A stretch of 64,000 bases of DNA from a virus, in the IMG/VR virus record IMGVR_UViG_3300023117_002343, positions 1 through 64,000 of that record. One strand, 5' to 3'. Numbering within the stretch: the stretch's first letter is position 1; each line of letters starts with the position of its first letter. The notes under the pieces are model-generated. The model was not told where the DNA came from. It ran no database searches and saw nothing but the letters and a program-made list of their open reading frames with translations. A program made the translations under genes and the position numbers. Below, piece by piece: positions 49,484 to 58,004 of the stretch.

Positions 49484-50026
49484 CTACCTCAAAAATGTTG
49501 TGTGCTGGTGGCATCTGGGCTCATATTTTTCTGAGCCTCCTACGTCAATGTAATTCAGACCTTCAACGCGAGCCACAGTGTAATAAGCATCATGATAACA
49601 CATGGTGCAAACTGCCGGACACACTTTGATCTCGGTGGCCCATGGCAGCATGGCTTGCACTTCCGGAAATACTTCGCCGCGAGCGGAAAGTTGAATGGTG
49701 GAGACGTATATGGACTTGCCCATCTTAAAAAGCGAAATGAGGGCCTCAGCCGAATCATCGATCATAAATGCTTCGTCGACTGCCACTACATCGCATTCCT
49801 GTGCTGCCTCAAAAATCTCGCGACCATTGGAAACCCCGATGGCCTCTGTAGCGTCTCCAGAATGGGTCACGATTGATTCGTCTGCATATCTATGGTCTAA
49901 CTTAGGTTTGAATGTCAGAACGTTTCTGGACTGGTATCCGGATCGATCTATAACGTTCAGCAGCTGACGAGACTTTCCTCCAAACATTGGTCCCGTGTAA
50001 ATTACGAATTCTGGATTACTTTTCAT
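49484..50026 (-). CDS. tdk: Thymidine kinase, type II
   Basis: 180 residues from the ATG at 50026; a GTG directly before it at 50029 is the alternative. Phosphorylates thymidine and deoxyuridine. The P-loop GPMFGGKS is at 12-19, the metal-site DEAF (VAVDEAFMI) follows, and a Cys-rich zinc lasso (VCPAVCTMC) sits near the C-terminus with a late CHQH. The length fits bacterial and phage TKs. Overlaps the epimerase gene by eleven bases. Confidence 0.95.
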   Translation of the reverse strand: MKSNPEFVIYTGPMFGGKSRQLLNVIDRSGYQSRNVLTFKPKLDHRYADESIVTHSGDATEAIGVSNGREIFEAAQECDVVAVDEAFMIDDSAEALISLFKMGKSIYVSTIQLSARGEVFPEVQAMLPWATEIKVCPAVCTMCYHDAYYTVARVEGLNYIDVGGSEKYEPRCHQHTTFLR

Positions 50027-51056
50027 CACTTTCCTTTTGTGATTTTTTAGGCGTCAGTTCCCACCAGGCCAAAGTGGATTCCAGGCCAGTTTCAAAATCA
50101 GTCTGTGGCTTCCAGCTGGTCTCTTCTGTGATGGCCTCAATACTTGCCTTGGTGTGCTTGACATCGCCAGGTCTTTCAGGCGCATGTGTAATTTCAATGT
50201 CACCAAATCGATCTTTGAGCATTTGAAGGATCTGATTGTTAGACAGACTCTTGCCGTAGCCCACATTGTAGGCCGCAAAGTCGCCTGTGTCTTCTGATGC
50301 CACTGTCACCAGAGCGTTAACCACATCGCCTACGTAAACCATGTCTCTTGTCTGCTCACCGTCGCCATCAGAGCGCAGAGGTTGATTCTGTTTGAGCTTA
50401 TCGCACCAGGCTGCTACGGCTGTAGCGTAGGGATTATTGCCATAACAGCCCGGACCGTACACGTTAAAAAATCTCAGTGCTGCACTTTTGAGTCCGTAGA
50501 GATCAGCAAACTGTTTTAAAAACATTTCAGAGCACAGTTTTTGTAGGCCATATGGGCTTCTGGGCTCTTTGTGAAAACTTTCTTCTGTGGCTATTTCGTC
50601 TGGATGTGACGTAAAAGAGCCGTAAATTGCAGAAGAAGAAGCAAAGACGAACTTTTCAACTCCACTTTTTACAGCCATCTCTGCTAGGGCCACCGTCTTA
50701 AAGAGGTTGGTGTCGGTGGAGACAGTGGGATTTTCGACTGAGTACTCAACGCGTGGATTGGCTGCAAGATGAAAGACGTGTGTATATCCTCCCTGCATGA
50801 TGTGCTTAATAACGTCGGGATCTGACATGTCAGCTGTGATGACCAGAGTCTGATCGCTGCCCAGATTTTCGCGCGCAAAAAGTATGTCGACCAATCCTGG
50901 TAAGACCGTTCGAGGCACCACGTCTTTTTCTATCAGGTTCTGAAGATAGCCTGAGCTCAAGTCATCAATAACTGTAACCTTCCAGCCTTCTTCCAATAGT
51001 TTTTTCACTAGGTGTGATCCAATAAAACCGCAACCCCCTGTCACTAGTGCTTTCAT
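50016..51056 (-). CDS. NAD-dependent sugar epimerase/dehydratase (extended SDR)
   Basis: 346 residues. Nucleotide-sugar epimerase of the UDP-glucose 4-epimerase type. The Rossmann motif GGCGFIG is at 7-13, SSSAIYG and EPRSPYGLQK hold the catalytic Ser/Thr and YxxxK (Y-G-L-Q-K), and LRFFNVYGPG follows. All residues for NAD-dependent sugar oxidation are visible. In phages this is likely for sugar precursor supply: glycosylated DNA bases, virion glycans or host surface change. No glycosyltransferase is present in the window to decide which. Confidence 0.85.
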   Translation of the reverse strand: MKALVTGGCGFIGSHLVKKLLEEGWKVTVIDDLSSGYLQNLIEKDVVPRTVLPGLVDILFARENLGSDQTLVITADMSDPDVIKHIMQGGYTHVFHLAANPRVEYSVENPTVSTDTNLFKTVALAEMAVKSGVEKFVFASSSAIYGSFTSHPDEIATEESFHKEPRSPYGLQKLCSEMFLKQFADLYGLKSAALRFFNVYGPGCYGNNPYATAVAAWCDKLKQNQPLRSDGDGEQTRDMVYVGDVVNALVTVASEDTGDFAAYNVGYGKSLSNNQILQMLKDRFGDIEITHAPERPGDVKHTKASIEAITEETSWKPQTDFETGLESTLAWWELTPKKSQKESDEK

Positions 51057-54000
51057 TAAGCAATTCTCCTTAGTTTTGTCACTGAGGTAGAGAAACCCCA
51101 GTTTGAATCATTTGATGCATGTGCCATCCAAAGTGAAAATCTTTCAGGCGGAACATTGTTTTCAAACTTACCCCATACACGTAACCAAGTCGCATTATGT
51201 TCATTGTCAATTGCCCGAATCCGATAAAACGTTTTTCCATTTTTCGTTTTCTTTTGGATTACATCTTGCACACAAAACCAACCAATACCTGCGGTTCCTG
51301 ATTGTATTTTATGCAAGGAACTCACATTTTTCTCACCAAGTCTGTTCATTAGCTTGCTTGAGAAAAGTAGTTCCGGATCAACTGATGACGTTAGATCAAA
51401 TTGTAAATTTATTTTTTGAGTTCGAGTCCAATCTTCCAAATTGGCATATTTTTGTAATAACACATCTACAATTGGTTCAGGTTCTATTTCTTCTTTTGCC
51501 AATTTCTTAAGCTGTGTAGTGGTCTTTCCATATCGACCTTTTTTCAAAAGAACATAGTTGTTTTCATCAGTAAATGTATACAACAGCTGATTATAGTTGA
51601 TGTCACTTTGTTCAAAATCTTTAAGTGATGAAAGGGCTTCAATTTTGCACAGGGCTGATAGACATGTCTTGTTAATTTTAGACAATCTCCACTTGCCGTC
51701 TTCATTATAAAGAAAATCATCAATGCTGGCAAATGGGCGTAAATTCAAGATTTCATCTACGGCAGTCGCACCAATGCCTTTGACAGATGCAAGTGAAGGC
51801 ACAAAAGCATCAATATCATCTGAAAATGCCCACTCTTTTTCGGAGTAATTAACATCAATTTGAGCAAATTCATAGCCCATTTTACGAATTTCGTTAATGA
51901 CTTTTGTGAGTTTTTCCTGACTTCCACTCTCAGCCTGCAACACAGTGGACAACCAGTGTTTAGGATAATACGTTGACAACCAGGCACCGTAATAAGATAC
52001 GATTGCATAAGAAACAGCATGGCTCAAGTTAAAACCGTAAAGCGAGAAAAAAGCAATCTTGTCAAAAAGCTCTTGCGCTTTTCTTCTTTCCAGCCCGCTA
52101 ACACTGACACAGCCCTCAACGAACTTCTTTTCCAGCTCTTCCTTTTCTTTAGCTTTCTTTCCTAGTGATGTCAGGTCTTTCTTCACAAGAGTTTTTCGCA
52201 TCTTGTCCGAATCACCAGGTGAAAATCCTGCCAATTGCTGAGCCAAAAGCATGAATTGTTCCTGGAATGCGATAAAGCCGTATGTGGATCCCAGTACATT
52301 CTTGATTGCAGGATGATCGTATTTAATATTTTCTGCATCACGCTTAGCTTTTACGTACAACTTGTGAACGTTAGCCTTGAGTGGCCCGGGCCGATAGATG
52401 GCTGTAATTGCCGCGAGGTCAGTAATGTTATCAGGTTGTGCCTCCAAGCAGAACTTTCGAGCACCAGGTGATGTAAACTGAAAAATGCCAGGCCAGTTAC
52501 CGCCTTTGAAAACGTGATCAAAAACTTTTGAATCGCTTGGCTCAACATAACGACAATTTAGTTTTTCATCATAGAACTTTTTGATTTCTTCAAACTGCGG
52601 TTCTTTGGAATTTTGACTCTTAAGAATGCGACGAATACAATCTTCGACCATCTTCATTTGAGACAGTCCTAAAAAGTCAAACTTTAGAAAACCATTCTCT
52701 TCAAGGTTTCGGATGTTGACGCCCTCGGTCCAAGGTGTCTGTAGTTCACCACGAACCTTAATGAGCGGCATATGCTTTTCAAGCTCAGGACAGATAAGCA
52801 CACCACCCGCATGTCGACCAATCGATCGATTCATCATGAAAAGCTTTTTAACCTTATCCTCAACCTGAGGATATTTTTCCATGAAGTTTTGATAGCGTTC
52901 TGAATACTTCATGCAATCTTCATGCTTCAGGACAAACATTGATTTTTCCATGTTTGGATCCTGTGCCCGGATTGAAACCTCGGCCTCCAGCGGACCCGTC
53001 ACCGCATTTACCTCACTAAAGGGAATTTGATATAACTTGCTAATGTCCTTTACCAGGGATTTGAGCTTTAAGGTGTTGAAGTTGGAAACCGGAACCACAG
53101 CATCCTCACCAAAAATTTCCCTAGCGGCATTGATTAGCTCATCACGATCACCAACATCAGTATCGATGTCGGGCCACGATGCCTTTTGCTTATTGAGAAA
53201 TCTCTCAAACAGAAGGCCGTACTTAACGGGATCAACGTGTGTAATGCCTAGCAGATAGTTGACAAGGCTACCGGCGCCGGAACCTCGACCGGCACCTGGA
53301 AGAGTTCGATTTTCGGCAAGCTTAAAAACCTTCTGAAGGGTCAAGAAGTAATCCGAAAAATTCAAGTACTTAATATCGCCAAGCTCCATCTTGGCTCGTT
53401 CAACATACTCAGGTTTTTCATGCAGTCCTTCGGCAACCAAACCGTCCTTGACCAATTGCGACAACTGTTGAAACGCGGTTTTCTTTTCATTGGTAAATCT
53501 TGGAAGTTTTGCAGTCGTATCAAACCAAACTTCATTACAAAGCTGCCAAGCAATATCATGACCGGTTTCGATTGACCGCCTGACAAGGTCTTCGGTTCCT
53601 TCGTACCAAGAAAATTCCTGCCGACGAAGAAGATACTCATCCCACATTTGTACTGCATTTTTTGGATACAGCTTTGCCTTTAGTTCATGTTCTAGCGGAA
53701 CTTTTGGACCAGTGCCATCATCCTTAATGCGACCAGGCATTAATAGACGATAAACCTCACGTGCCTCCCATAGATCTGGCCCTGGAAAGTGTGAATCTGC
53801 TGTGGCCACCATTGGAATGCCTGTTTTCTTTGAGGTCTCAATGATGACTCGGTTAGTAAGATCCTGCGCGTTCATTGCATGAAACTGTGTTTCTAAAAAA
53901 AAGTTCTCACGTCCCACAGCATCAATAAACATGTCACAGGCGTTTTCAATCTTACCAACGCACTTTGACATGATTGCAGGATCATCAACCAACGATGGGT

Positions 54001-54616
54001 GTAGTTGGTCAAATTTGAGACCAACAAATTCATCGTAAATGAGACCTGATGGGTATCCCCCCACGCATGCCGTTGATACAGCTAAGCCTTCGCCGTGTTG
54101 CTTAAGCATCTCAAAATCAATACGAGGAAAACGGAAAAAACCCTCAGCAAAGGAGCGTTTTACCAATGTAAAAAGATTTGCTAGGCCTACTTCATTTTTT
54201 GCAATAACGACAAGGTGATACCTTCTATTGACATTGCTAACGGCAGCCTTGGTTCGTGTTTCATCTGCGTCTTCCAAAACCAACCCAGCGTCTTTATCAC
54301 TTACACCTTTTTTGCTTTTGGCATCTTTTGACTCGGTGTATGCTATGCGCCAGTCCTTTAGTGAAGGCACAAAGTAAAATTCAACGCCATAAATCTGTCG
54401 AAACTTTCTACCCTTTCCGGATAGCTTTTTCATGTGTGCATGAGCATGTGCCAAACCGTTACCGTTACCATGATCAGTCAGAGTCCAGCCATCCAGCTGA
54501 TTCTTCAAGCAAAATTCAATATGCTCATGTGGTTGACCTAGGCCATCATAAGGAGAAAAAGTTGAATGACCATGAATAGAAACGAAACGATCAGGTGGAC
54601 GTAAAATATGACTCAT
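51056..54616 (-). CDS. dnaE: DNA polymerase III alpha-type (family C) replicative polymerase
   Basis: 1186 residues from the ATG at 54616 after AAGGA. Order: a PHP domain with SIHGHSTFSPYDG at 13-25 and TDHGNGNG; the palm with GRGSGAGSLVNYLLG and WPDIDTDVGDRDEL (catalytic aspartates), FDFLGLSQ later (third Asp); a fingers region with the TAIYRPGP motif and GFIAFQEQFM; a tandem HhH region (VKGIGATAVDEIL); and an OB-fold tail. No inteins or breaks. PHP metal residues seem present, so a proofreading-like activity is possible. Most T4-like phages use a family B polymerase instead. It has its own promoter at 54648. Confidence 0.95.
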   Translation of the reverse strand: MSHILRPPDRFVSIHGHSTFSPYDGLGQPHEHIEFCLKNQLDGWTLTDHGNGNGLAHAHAHMKKLSGKGRKFRQIYGVEFYFVPSLKDWRIAYTESKDAKSKKGVSDKDAGLVLEDADETRTKAAVSNVNRRYHLVVIAKNEVGLANLFTLVKRSFAEGFFRFPRIDFEMLKQHGEGLAVSTACVGGYPSGLIYDEFVGLKFDQLHPSLVDDPAIMSKCVGKIENACDMFIDAVGRENFFLETQFHAMNAQDLTNRVIIETSKKTGIPMVATADSHFPGPDLWEAREVYRLLMPGRIKDDGTGPKVPLEHELKAKLYPKNAVQMWDEYLLRRQEFSWYEGTEDLVRRSIETGHDIAWQLCNEVWFDTTAKLPRFTNEKKTAFQQLSQLVKDGLVAEGLHEKPEYVERAKMELGDIKYLNFSDYFLTLQKVFKLAENRTLPGAGRGSGAGSLVNYLLGITHVDPVKYGLLFERFLNKQKASWPDIDTDVGDRDELINAAREIFGEDAVVPVSNFNTLKLKSLVKDISKLYQIPFSEVNAVTGPLEAEVSIRAQDPNMEKSMFVLKHEDCMKYSERYQNFMEKYPQVEDKVKKLFMMNRSIGRHAGGVLICPELEKHMPLIKVRGELQTPWTEGVNIRNLEENGFLKFDFLGLSQMKMVEDCIRRILKSQNSKEPQFEEIKKFYDEKLNCRYVEPSDSKVFDHVFKGGNWPGIFQFTSPGARKFCLEAQPDNITDLAAITAIYRPGPLKANVHKLYVKAKRDAENIKYDHPAIKNVLGSTYGFIAFQEQFMLLAQQLAGFSPGDSDKMRKTLVKKDLTSLGKKAKEKEELEKKFVEGCVSVSGLERRKAQELFDKIAFFSLYGFNLSHAVSYAIVSYYGAWLSTYYPKHWLSTVLQAESGSQEKLTKVINEIRKMGYEFAQIDVNYSEKEWAFSDDIDAFVPSLASVKGIGATAVDEILNLRPFASIDDFLYNEDGKWRLSKINKTCLSALCKIEALSSLKDFEQSDINYNQLLYTFTDENNYVLLKKGRYGKTTTQLKKLAKEEIEPEPIVDVLLQKYANLEDWTRTQKINLQFDLTSSVDPELLFSSKLMNRLGEKNVSSLHKIQSGTAGIGWFCVQDVIQKKTKNGKTFYRIRAIDNEHNATWLRVWGKFENNVPPERFSLWMAHASNDSNWGFSTSVTKLRRIA

Positions 54617-54628
54617 GATATAATCCTT

Positions 54629-54669
54629 AAAAAAGTGTGCCTCCACAATTATATCATCATGGAGGCACA
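54629..54669 (-). terminator. Inverted repeat with T run overlapping the dnaE promoter
   Basis: Perfect 10-bp arms TGTGCCTCCA at 54636-54645 and TGGAGGCACA at 54660-54669 flank a 14-base loop. On the minus strand the stem is followed by C and six Ts (54634-54629), the shape of an intrinsic terminator for the gene at 54707-55165. The -10 of the dnaE promoter lies in the loop, so the same arms could be an operator. Both readings are open. Confidence 0.55.
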
Positions 54670-54676
54670 TTTACAC
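54648..54676 (-). promoter_or_regulatory. GTGTAA-type promoter of dnaE
   Basis: The minus strand reads GTGTAA (54676-54671), exactly 17 bases, TATAAT (54653-54648). Transcription would start near 54641, leaving a leader of about 25 bases to the ATG at 54616. It lies within the perfect 10-bp inverted repeat described separately. Confidence 0.65.
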
Positions 54677-54706
54677 GTTTTTAATGGATGAAAACGTGAT
54701 GATTTT

Positions 54707-55165
54707 TTACTCGATGCTGTCAGAGTAAGGCTCTAGGAGCATCTCACCGGCTTCATGACAACGATCCAAGTAATCTTCCAACTGCTCAAAAGTCGTGCAA
54801 ACCTTGACACCGCTTCTTGCCAGCATCAAATTGAATGGTGCTCCCTTTGGGAGACCCGCGCAAAAGTAAATAATGGCCTTATCAAATGCCGTGGCATAAC
54901 CGCATTCCATGATAGTGCCAAGATCTTTATCACGGGTATTGACAACCAAAAAGTCAGCTTCTCGAATGTGCTTTAGGTTTCCTTGGTAGGTCGCATCCTG
55001 CACATCTTTTGGCGCATTTGGTGGACATACAAAAATTCTACGTGGGGAAGCCAGCTCAACCCAAGAATCACGCTCATCCAAGATCTGCTCAAGGCGATCA
55101 AGTTCGGCGGCCTGCGTGGGGTTAAACCAGCCGGCTGCCAAATAACACTTCTTTCTATCACTCAT
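54707..55165 (-). CDS. Nucleoside 2-deoxyribosyltransferase-like protein
   Basis: 152 residues from the ATG at 55165 after GGAGA. KKCYLAAGWFNPTQAAELDR and DKDLGTIMECGYATAFDK match the family pattern (YLAGPxF near the start, DxGT-x-x-E-x-GYA in the middle, where the Glu is the nucleophile). FNLMLARSGVKVCTTFEQLE resembles the C-terminal NxML segment. These enzymes swap bases on deoxynucleosides or hydrolyse deoxynucleotides. Sits one base after a dNMP kinase and next to a ThyX-like gene. Confidence 0.75.
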   Translation of the reverse strand: MSDRKKCYLAAGWFNPTQAAELDRLEQILDERDSWVELASPRRIFVCPPNAPKDVQDATYQGNLKHIREADFLVVNTRDKDLGTIMECGYATAFDKAIIYFCAGLPKGAPFNLMLARSGVKVCTTFEQLEDYLDRCHEAGEMLLEPYSDSIE

Positions 55166-55166
55166 A

Positions 55167-55688
55167 TTATTTCTCCAAAAATTGCTTAATATCGGAAAGC
55201 TCTCTTTCCAGATTTTCGTCATCAACATTCATAACCAAAACATCACACTTTGACCACTCGGCAAACTCGAGATAGCGTTCATGAATTTTTTCAATATTAT
55301 CATTAATCGCCTCATATTCATCACTCGAGTTTTCGTAATTTGATCGTACCGGTATTATTATTTTTGTCCCTAATCGTGCATGGCGTGAATCCAGTTCTCG
55401 TAAAACTTCAAAATCCACTTTTCGACCAAGCACAGAACCGTAAATCCACTCGGACGGCCATGCACGATCTAGAATAACTGAGGCACCTGATTGCTCTAAA
55501 AATGAAGTAAAATAGGTGTCGACATATCTGACAGCATGCAAAAAATAAGAAGGATCCTGTAAAAAGTATCGATGCTCATCACAATTTTTGAAATACGGAA
55601 TTTCAAGCTCATTTGCAAGTGCCTGAGACATTTGTGTTTTTCCACAACCATCAGGTCCATCAAAAATAATCACATGCTGTTTTGTCAT
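55167..55688 (-). CDS. Deoxynucleotide kinase, thymidylate-kinase-like
   Basis: 173 residues. P-loop FDGPDGCGKTQMSQALA at 9-25 and a DR-x motif (VILDRAWPSEW) fit P-loop kinases of dTMP or deoxynucleoside type. The lid region is Arg-poor compared with host Tmk, so the substrate may be non-standard. Directly downstream of the ThyX-like gene and one base upstream of the deoxyribosyltransferase-like gene. Could phosphorylate the ThyX-like product. Confidence 0.8.
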   Translation of the reverse strand: MTKQHVIIFDGPDGCGKTQMSQALANELEIPYFKNCDEHRYFLQDPSYFLHAVRYVDTYFTSFLEQSGASVILDRAWPSEWIYGSVLGRKVDFEVLRELDSRHARLGTKIIIPVRSNYENSSDEYEAINDNIEKIHERYLEFAEWSKCDVLVMNVDDENLERELSDIKQFLEK

Positions 55689-56612
55689 TTACTTGAAGCC
55701 AACTTTTCGGAGTCGACCCTCATATCCAATAGTACGCCAATCCTTAATCATTTCCTTTTCACCTGAAAACAAAAGATTTTCAGGAAGTTCTTGTAACTCC
55801 AGATACCATGCCGACTTATCAAACTTCCAATCAGCAGGATTCTCATCATTAACCGATGACGGAATATGAGCACCAGCACTAGGAGCACGACCTGTATTAC
55901 CGAACACCTTGTCAACGTTCAGGCATACATTGTCATTTCCCATAGCGTCCAACTTCGTCATCAGGTGTGACCATCCGGACCCCTTAATCTTGTCGGTACC
56001 ATCCTCATTGAGATGAGCTCGACGAAGCTCACGATGAATCAGGCGACCAATATAGTTCAGCTCATCAGTCAGGCCATTCTCACAACGACGAGCAAAATAT
56101 CCTCGCAAGGCCATGAAATTTACAACACAAACCAAGTTTGTGTGCTGGCCATGTAGTGTCAGATAACGACAGTCTTGGGGAGGAACACCAGCATCGACCA
56201 TATCATCATACAATGACTGGGACATTTCCGCCAATTGATTAGCGCGGTCACCAAACTCAGATTGATAAATGTTCTTAGGAACTGTTACAGCATGCTCAAT
56301 TCTTTCAGGCATTTGTGAAGTTACCACATAAGCCCAACCAACACGACCTCGAGTAAACTGCGCCAAACCGACACGACTAATTCCCTCAATTCTAACTTGA
56401 AACTGAAGTGCTTCCTGCGGAATTGGAAGAGCACGCGCGGCAATTACATCCATTGCCGCCTGAATATGCTCAGGATTATCAGGATCATACTCGTCATTGC
56501 GAAGAGAATACCATGTCTCACGAAACCATTCCCAAAACATTTTGAATGGCATGGGGTTGCCCTGCTCAAGCAGAGTTACATTAATGTGTTGAAAACCGTT
56601 AAAAGTGCTCAT
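55689..56612 (-). CDS. Divergent ThyX-family protein
   Basis: 307 residues. SRVGLAQFTRGRVGWAYVV then TSQMPERI aligns with the ThyX segment around RHR-x7-S, but the motif reads RGR-x7-T: the His is Gly and the Ser is Thr. PPQDCRYLTLHGQHTNLVCV and NFMALRGYFARRC with LTDELNYIGRLIHREL match the C-terminal ThyX helices, with NxR replaced by NFM but the later Arg and Glu kept. The fold is clear, the reaction changed or lost. The canonical ThyX is separate at 775-1509. Lies beside a dNMP kinase, so a dUMP or dCMP modification such as hydroxymethylation is possible (inference). Confidence 0.7.
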   Translation of the reverse strand: MSTFNGFQHINVTLLEQGNPMPFKMFWEWFRETWYSLRNDEYDPDNPEHIQAAMDVIAARALPIPQEALQFQVRIEGISRVGLAQFTRGRVGWAYVVTSQMPERIEHAVTVPKNIYQSEFGDRANQLAEMSQSLYDDMVDAGVPPQDCRYLTLHGQHTNLVCVVNFMALRGYFARRCENGLTDELNYIGRLIHRELRRAHLNEDGTDKIKGSGWSHLMTKLDAMGNDNVCLNVDKVFGNTGRAPSAGAHIPSSVNDENPADWKFDKSAWYLELQELPENLLFSGEKEMIKDWRTIGYEGRLRKVGFK

Positions 56613-56654
56613 TTCTACTCCTTTGTGTGAGCCTCAGAATACCCTTGAATAATA

Positions 56655-56912
56655 TTACTGGGTGCGAAGATGTTCAATAAGTTTATCTGTCGCATTACGC
56701 AATCCACTACGATTAAATTCTGTGTCACCGATTTGCAACCAGATATCCTCAAGAAATGAATCCATTTCAACTCGATACTGTTGCATGTCTTCGTAGGAAA
56801 TTTTTGTCAATTCTGCGGTTGGATTATCAAGCAGTCTTAGTACTTGTCTCGATATTTTTGACGAGTGTTGTAATGTTGCCTGTCTCCCAGTCAAACATTT
56901 GAATACCTTCAT
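56655..56912 (-). CDS. Hypothetical small helical protein
   Basis: 85 residues if translation starts at the ATG at 56912 (AAGGAG nine bases upstream), which overlaps the MazG-HAD gene by 86 bases; other starts are possible. The non-overlapping part (ELTKISYEDMQQYRVEMDSF, LEDIWLQIGDTEFNRSGLRN) is helical and has no known domain. Start uncertain. Confidence 0.4.
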   Translation of the reverse strand: MKVFKCLTGRQATLQHSSKISRQVLRLLDNPTAELTKISYEDMQQYRVEMDSFLEDIWLQIGDTEFNRSGLRNATDKLIEHLRTQ

Positions 56913-57774
56913 AGCCCTTGACTCCTTGATTATATGAACGTGAGGGAACAAGACATGTTACACCATGCATCGCGTATTCTGCTGCATGTTTAGGTGAATC
57001 ATCAATAGCACAAACAACTTTACCTTGTTTGTATGCATCGAGTGAGGCCACGGCAATATACTTTTCTGAGCTCAGTTGAACCGAATCAAACTCACCCACA
57101 TAGGTTTCGAGCCATTCATAGGTTTCATTCATACACTTGAGCTCAGACGCAGGACGTGCCGTTAAAATGTGAATCCAGTAACCTTCATCTCGAAGGCGAC
57201 CTAGATTACTAACAACGTTTTGACATGTGTCAAGTTTTCTAACTTCTCCCGAATCGATAAACTCCTGCAATAGTTCATCGCCGGCTTTACCAGCAATCGG
57301 TTTGCTCAGAAAATACTCGGAAGAAGTATGATCGACATTTTCATCATAAGTTCGATTGACCCATTCATAAAAATTTTGCCTGAATCTCGCTAGAACATCA
57401 TCGACATCAACTACCACTACGGGTTGCCCTTGCCATTTTGACCAATTCTTCTTAGACCGAACATTTAGATGAGAGTCTCTAGACGCAAACGCCTGCAAGG
57501 CATCGTTCTCATCGTAACCCCATAGATTAAGAATCGCTAGACAATATCGATAAACGTCCATTGTTTCAAACAGAATATTCTGCCTGTGTGTAGGGGTAAA
57601 AGTCTGGCGATGACCCCTGTAGTCAACAGCATCAGCTAGTTTCGCCACTTCTCCATGCATTGCCAAACACAGTGTCTTGTGCTTTTCTATTTTTTCCAAC
57701 TCTGACATCTCAGCCGCATCATAGAAAATTCTGGCAAACTGTGCCTGTTTTTCCAAAAGTTCTTTCAATGTCAT
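56827..57774 (-). CDS. Fusion of MazG-like NTP pyrophosphatase and HAD phosphatase
   Basis: 315 residues. Residues 1-100 are an all-alpha MazG/dUTPase-like domain: CLAMHGEVAKLADAVDYRGH and ILFETMDVYRYCLAILNLWG give the metal-binding acidic helices. Residues 118-315 are a HAD domain of the 5'(3')-deoxyribonucleotidase type: VVVVDVDDVLARF (D123, D125 nucleophile pair), HILTARP (motif II) and VVCAIDDSPKHAAEYA (motif IV). The pair would turn dNTPs into nucleosides. In phages this often blocks incorporation of an unwanted base. Joined to the ThyX-like gene cluster. Confidence 0.8.
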   Translation of the reverse strand: MTLKELLEKQAQFARIFYDAAEMSELEKIEKHKTLCLAMHGEVAKLADAVDYRGHRQTFTPTHRQNILFETMDVYRYCLAILNLWGYDENDALQAFASRDSHLNVRSKKNWSKWQGQPVVVVDVDDVLARFRQNFYEWVNRTYDENVDHTSSEYFLSKPIAGKAGDELLQEFIDSGEVRKLDTCQNVVSNLGRLRDEGYWIHILTARPASELKCMNETYEWLETYVGEFDSVQLSSEKYIAVASLDAYKQGKVVCAIDDSPKHAAEYAMHGVTCLVPSRSYNQGVKGYEGIQMFDWETGNITTLVKNIETSTKTA

Positions 57775-57779
57775 ATCTT

Positions 57780-58004
57780 TTACTTTGGGTTGTTTACAAG
57801 ATAGCTGATGTGATCGAGAATTTCCTCGACCTGATCATCGCCACATTCCTTGTAGGATTGCCCCATTTTCTCCTTGACACTACGCCAAATATGCGCATAG
57901 GGATTTCTTGAGGAATGTTCTGGGTGAGGAGGTAAATTTCCATCCAGGGCTTTACCCCCTAGGGCAACGGCTTCACGAATTTTCTGCATATTTTCAGGCG
58001 ACAC
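57780..58004 (-). CDS. Hypothetical small protein
   Basis: 74 residues. MSPENMQKIREAVALGGKAL is helical, SSRNPYAHIWRSVKEKMGQS has an aromatic core, and a C-terminal helix follows. Five bases before the MazG-HAD gene and one base overlap with the dUTPase-like gene. No family recognised; the position suggests a role in nucleotide turnover. Confidence 0.55.
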   Translation of the reverse strand: MSPENMQKIREAVALGGKALDGNLPPHPEHSSRNPYAHIWRSVKEKMGQSYKECGDDQVEEILDHISYLVNNPK

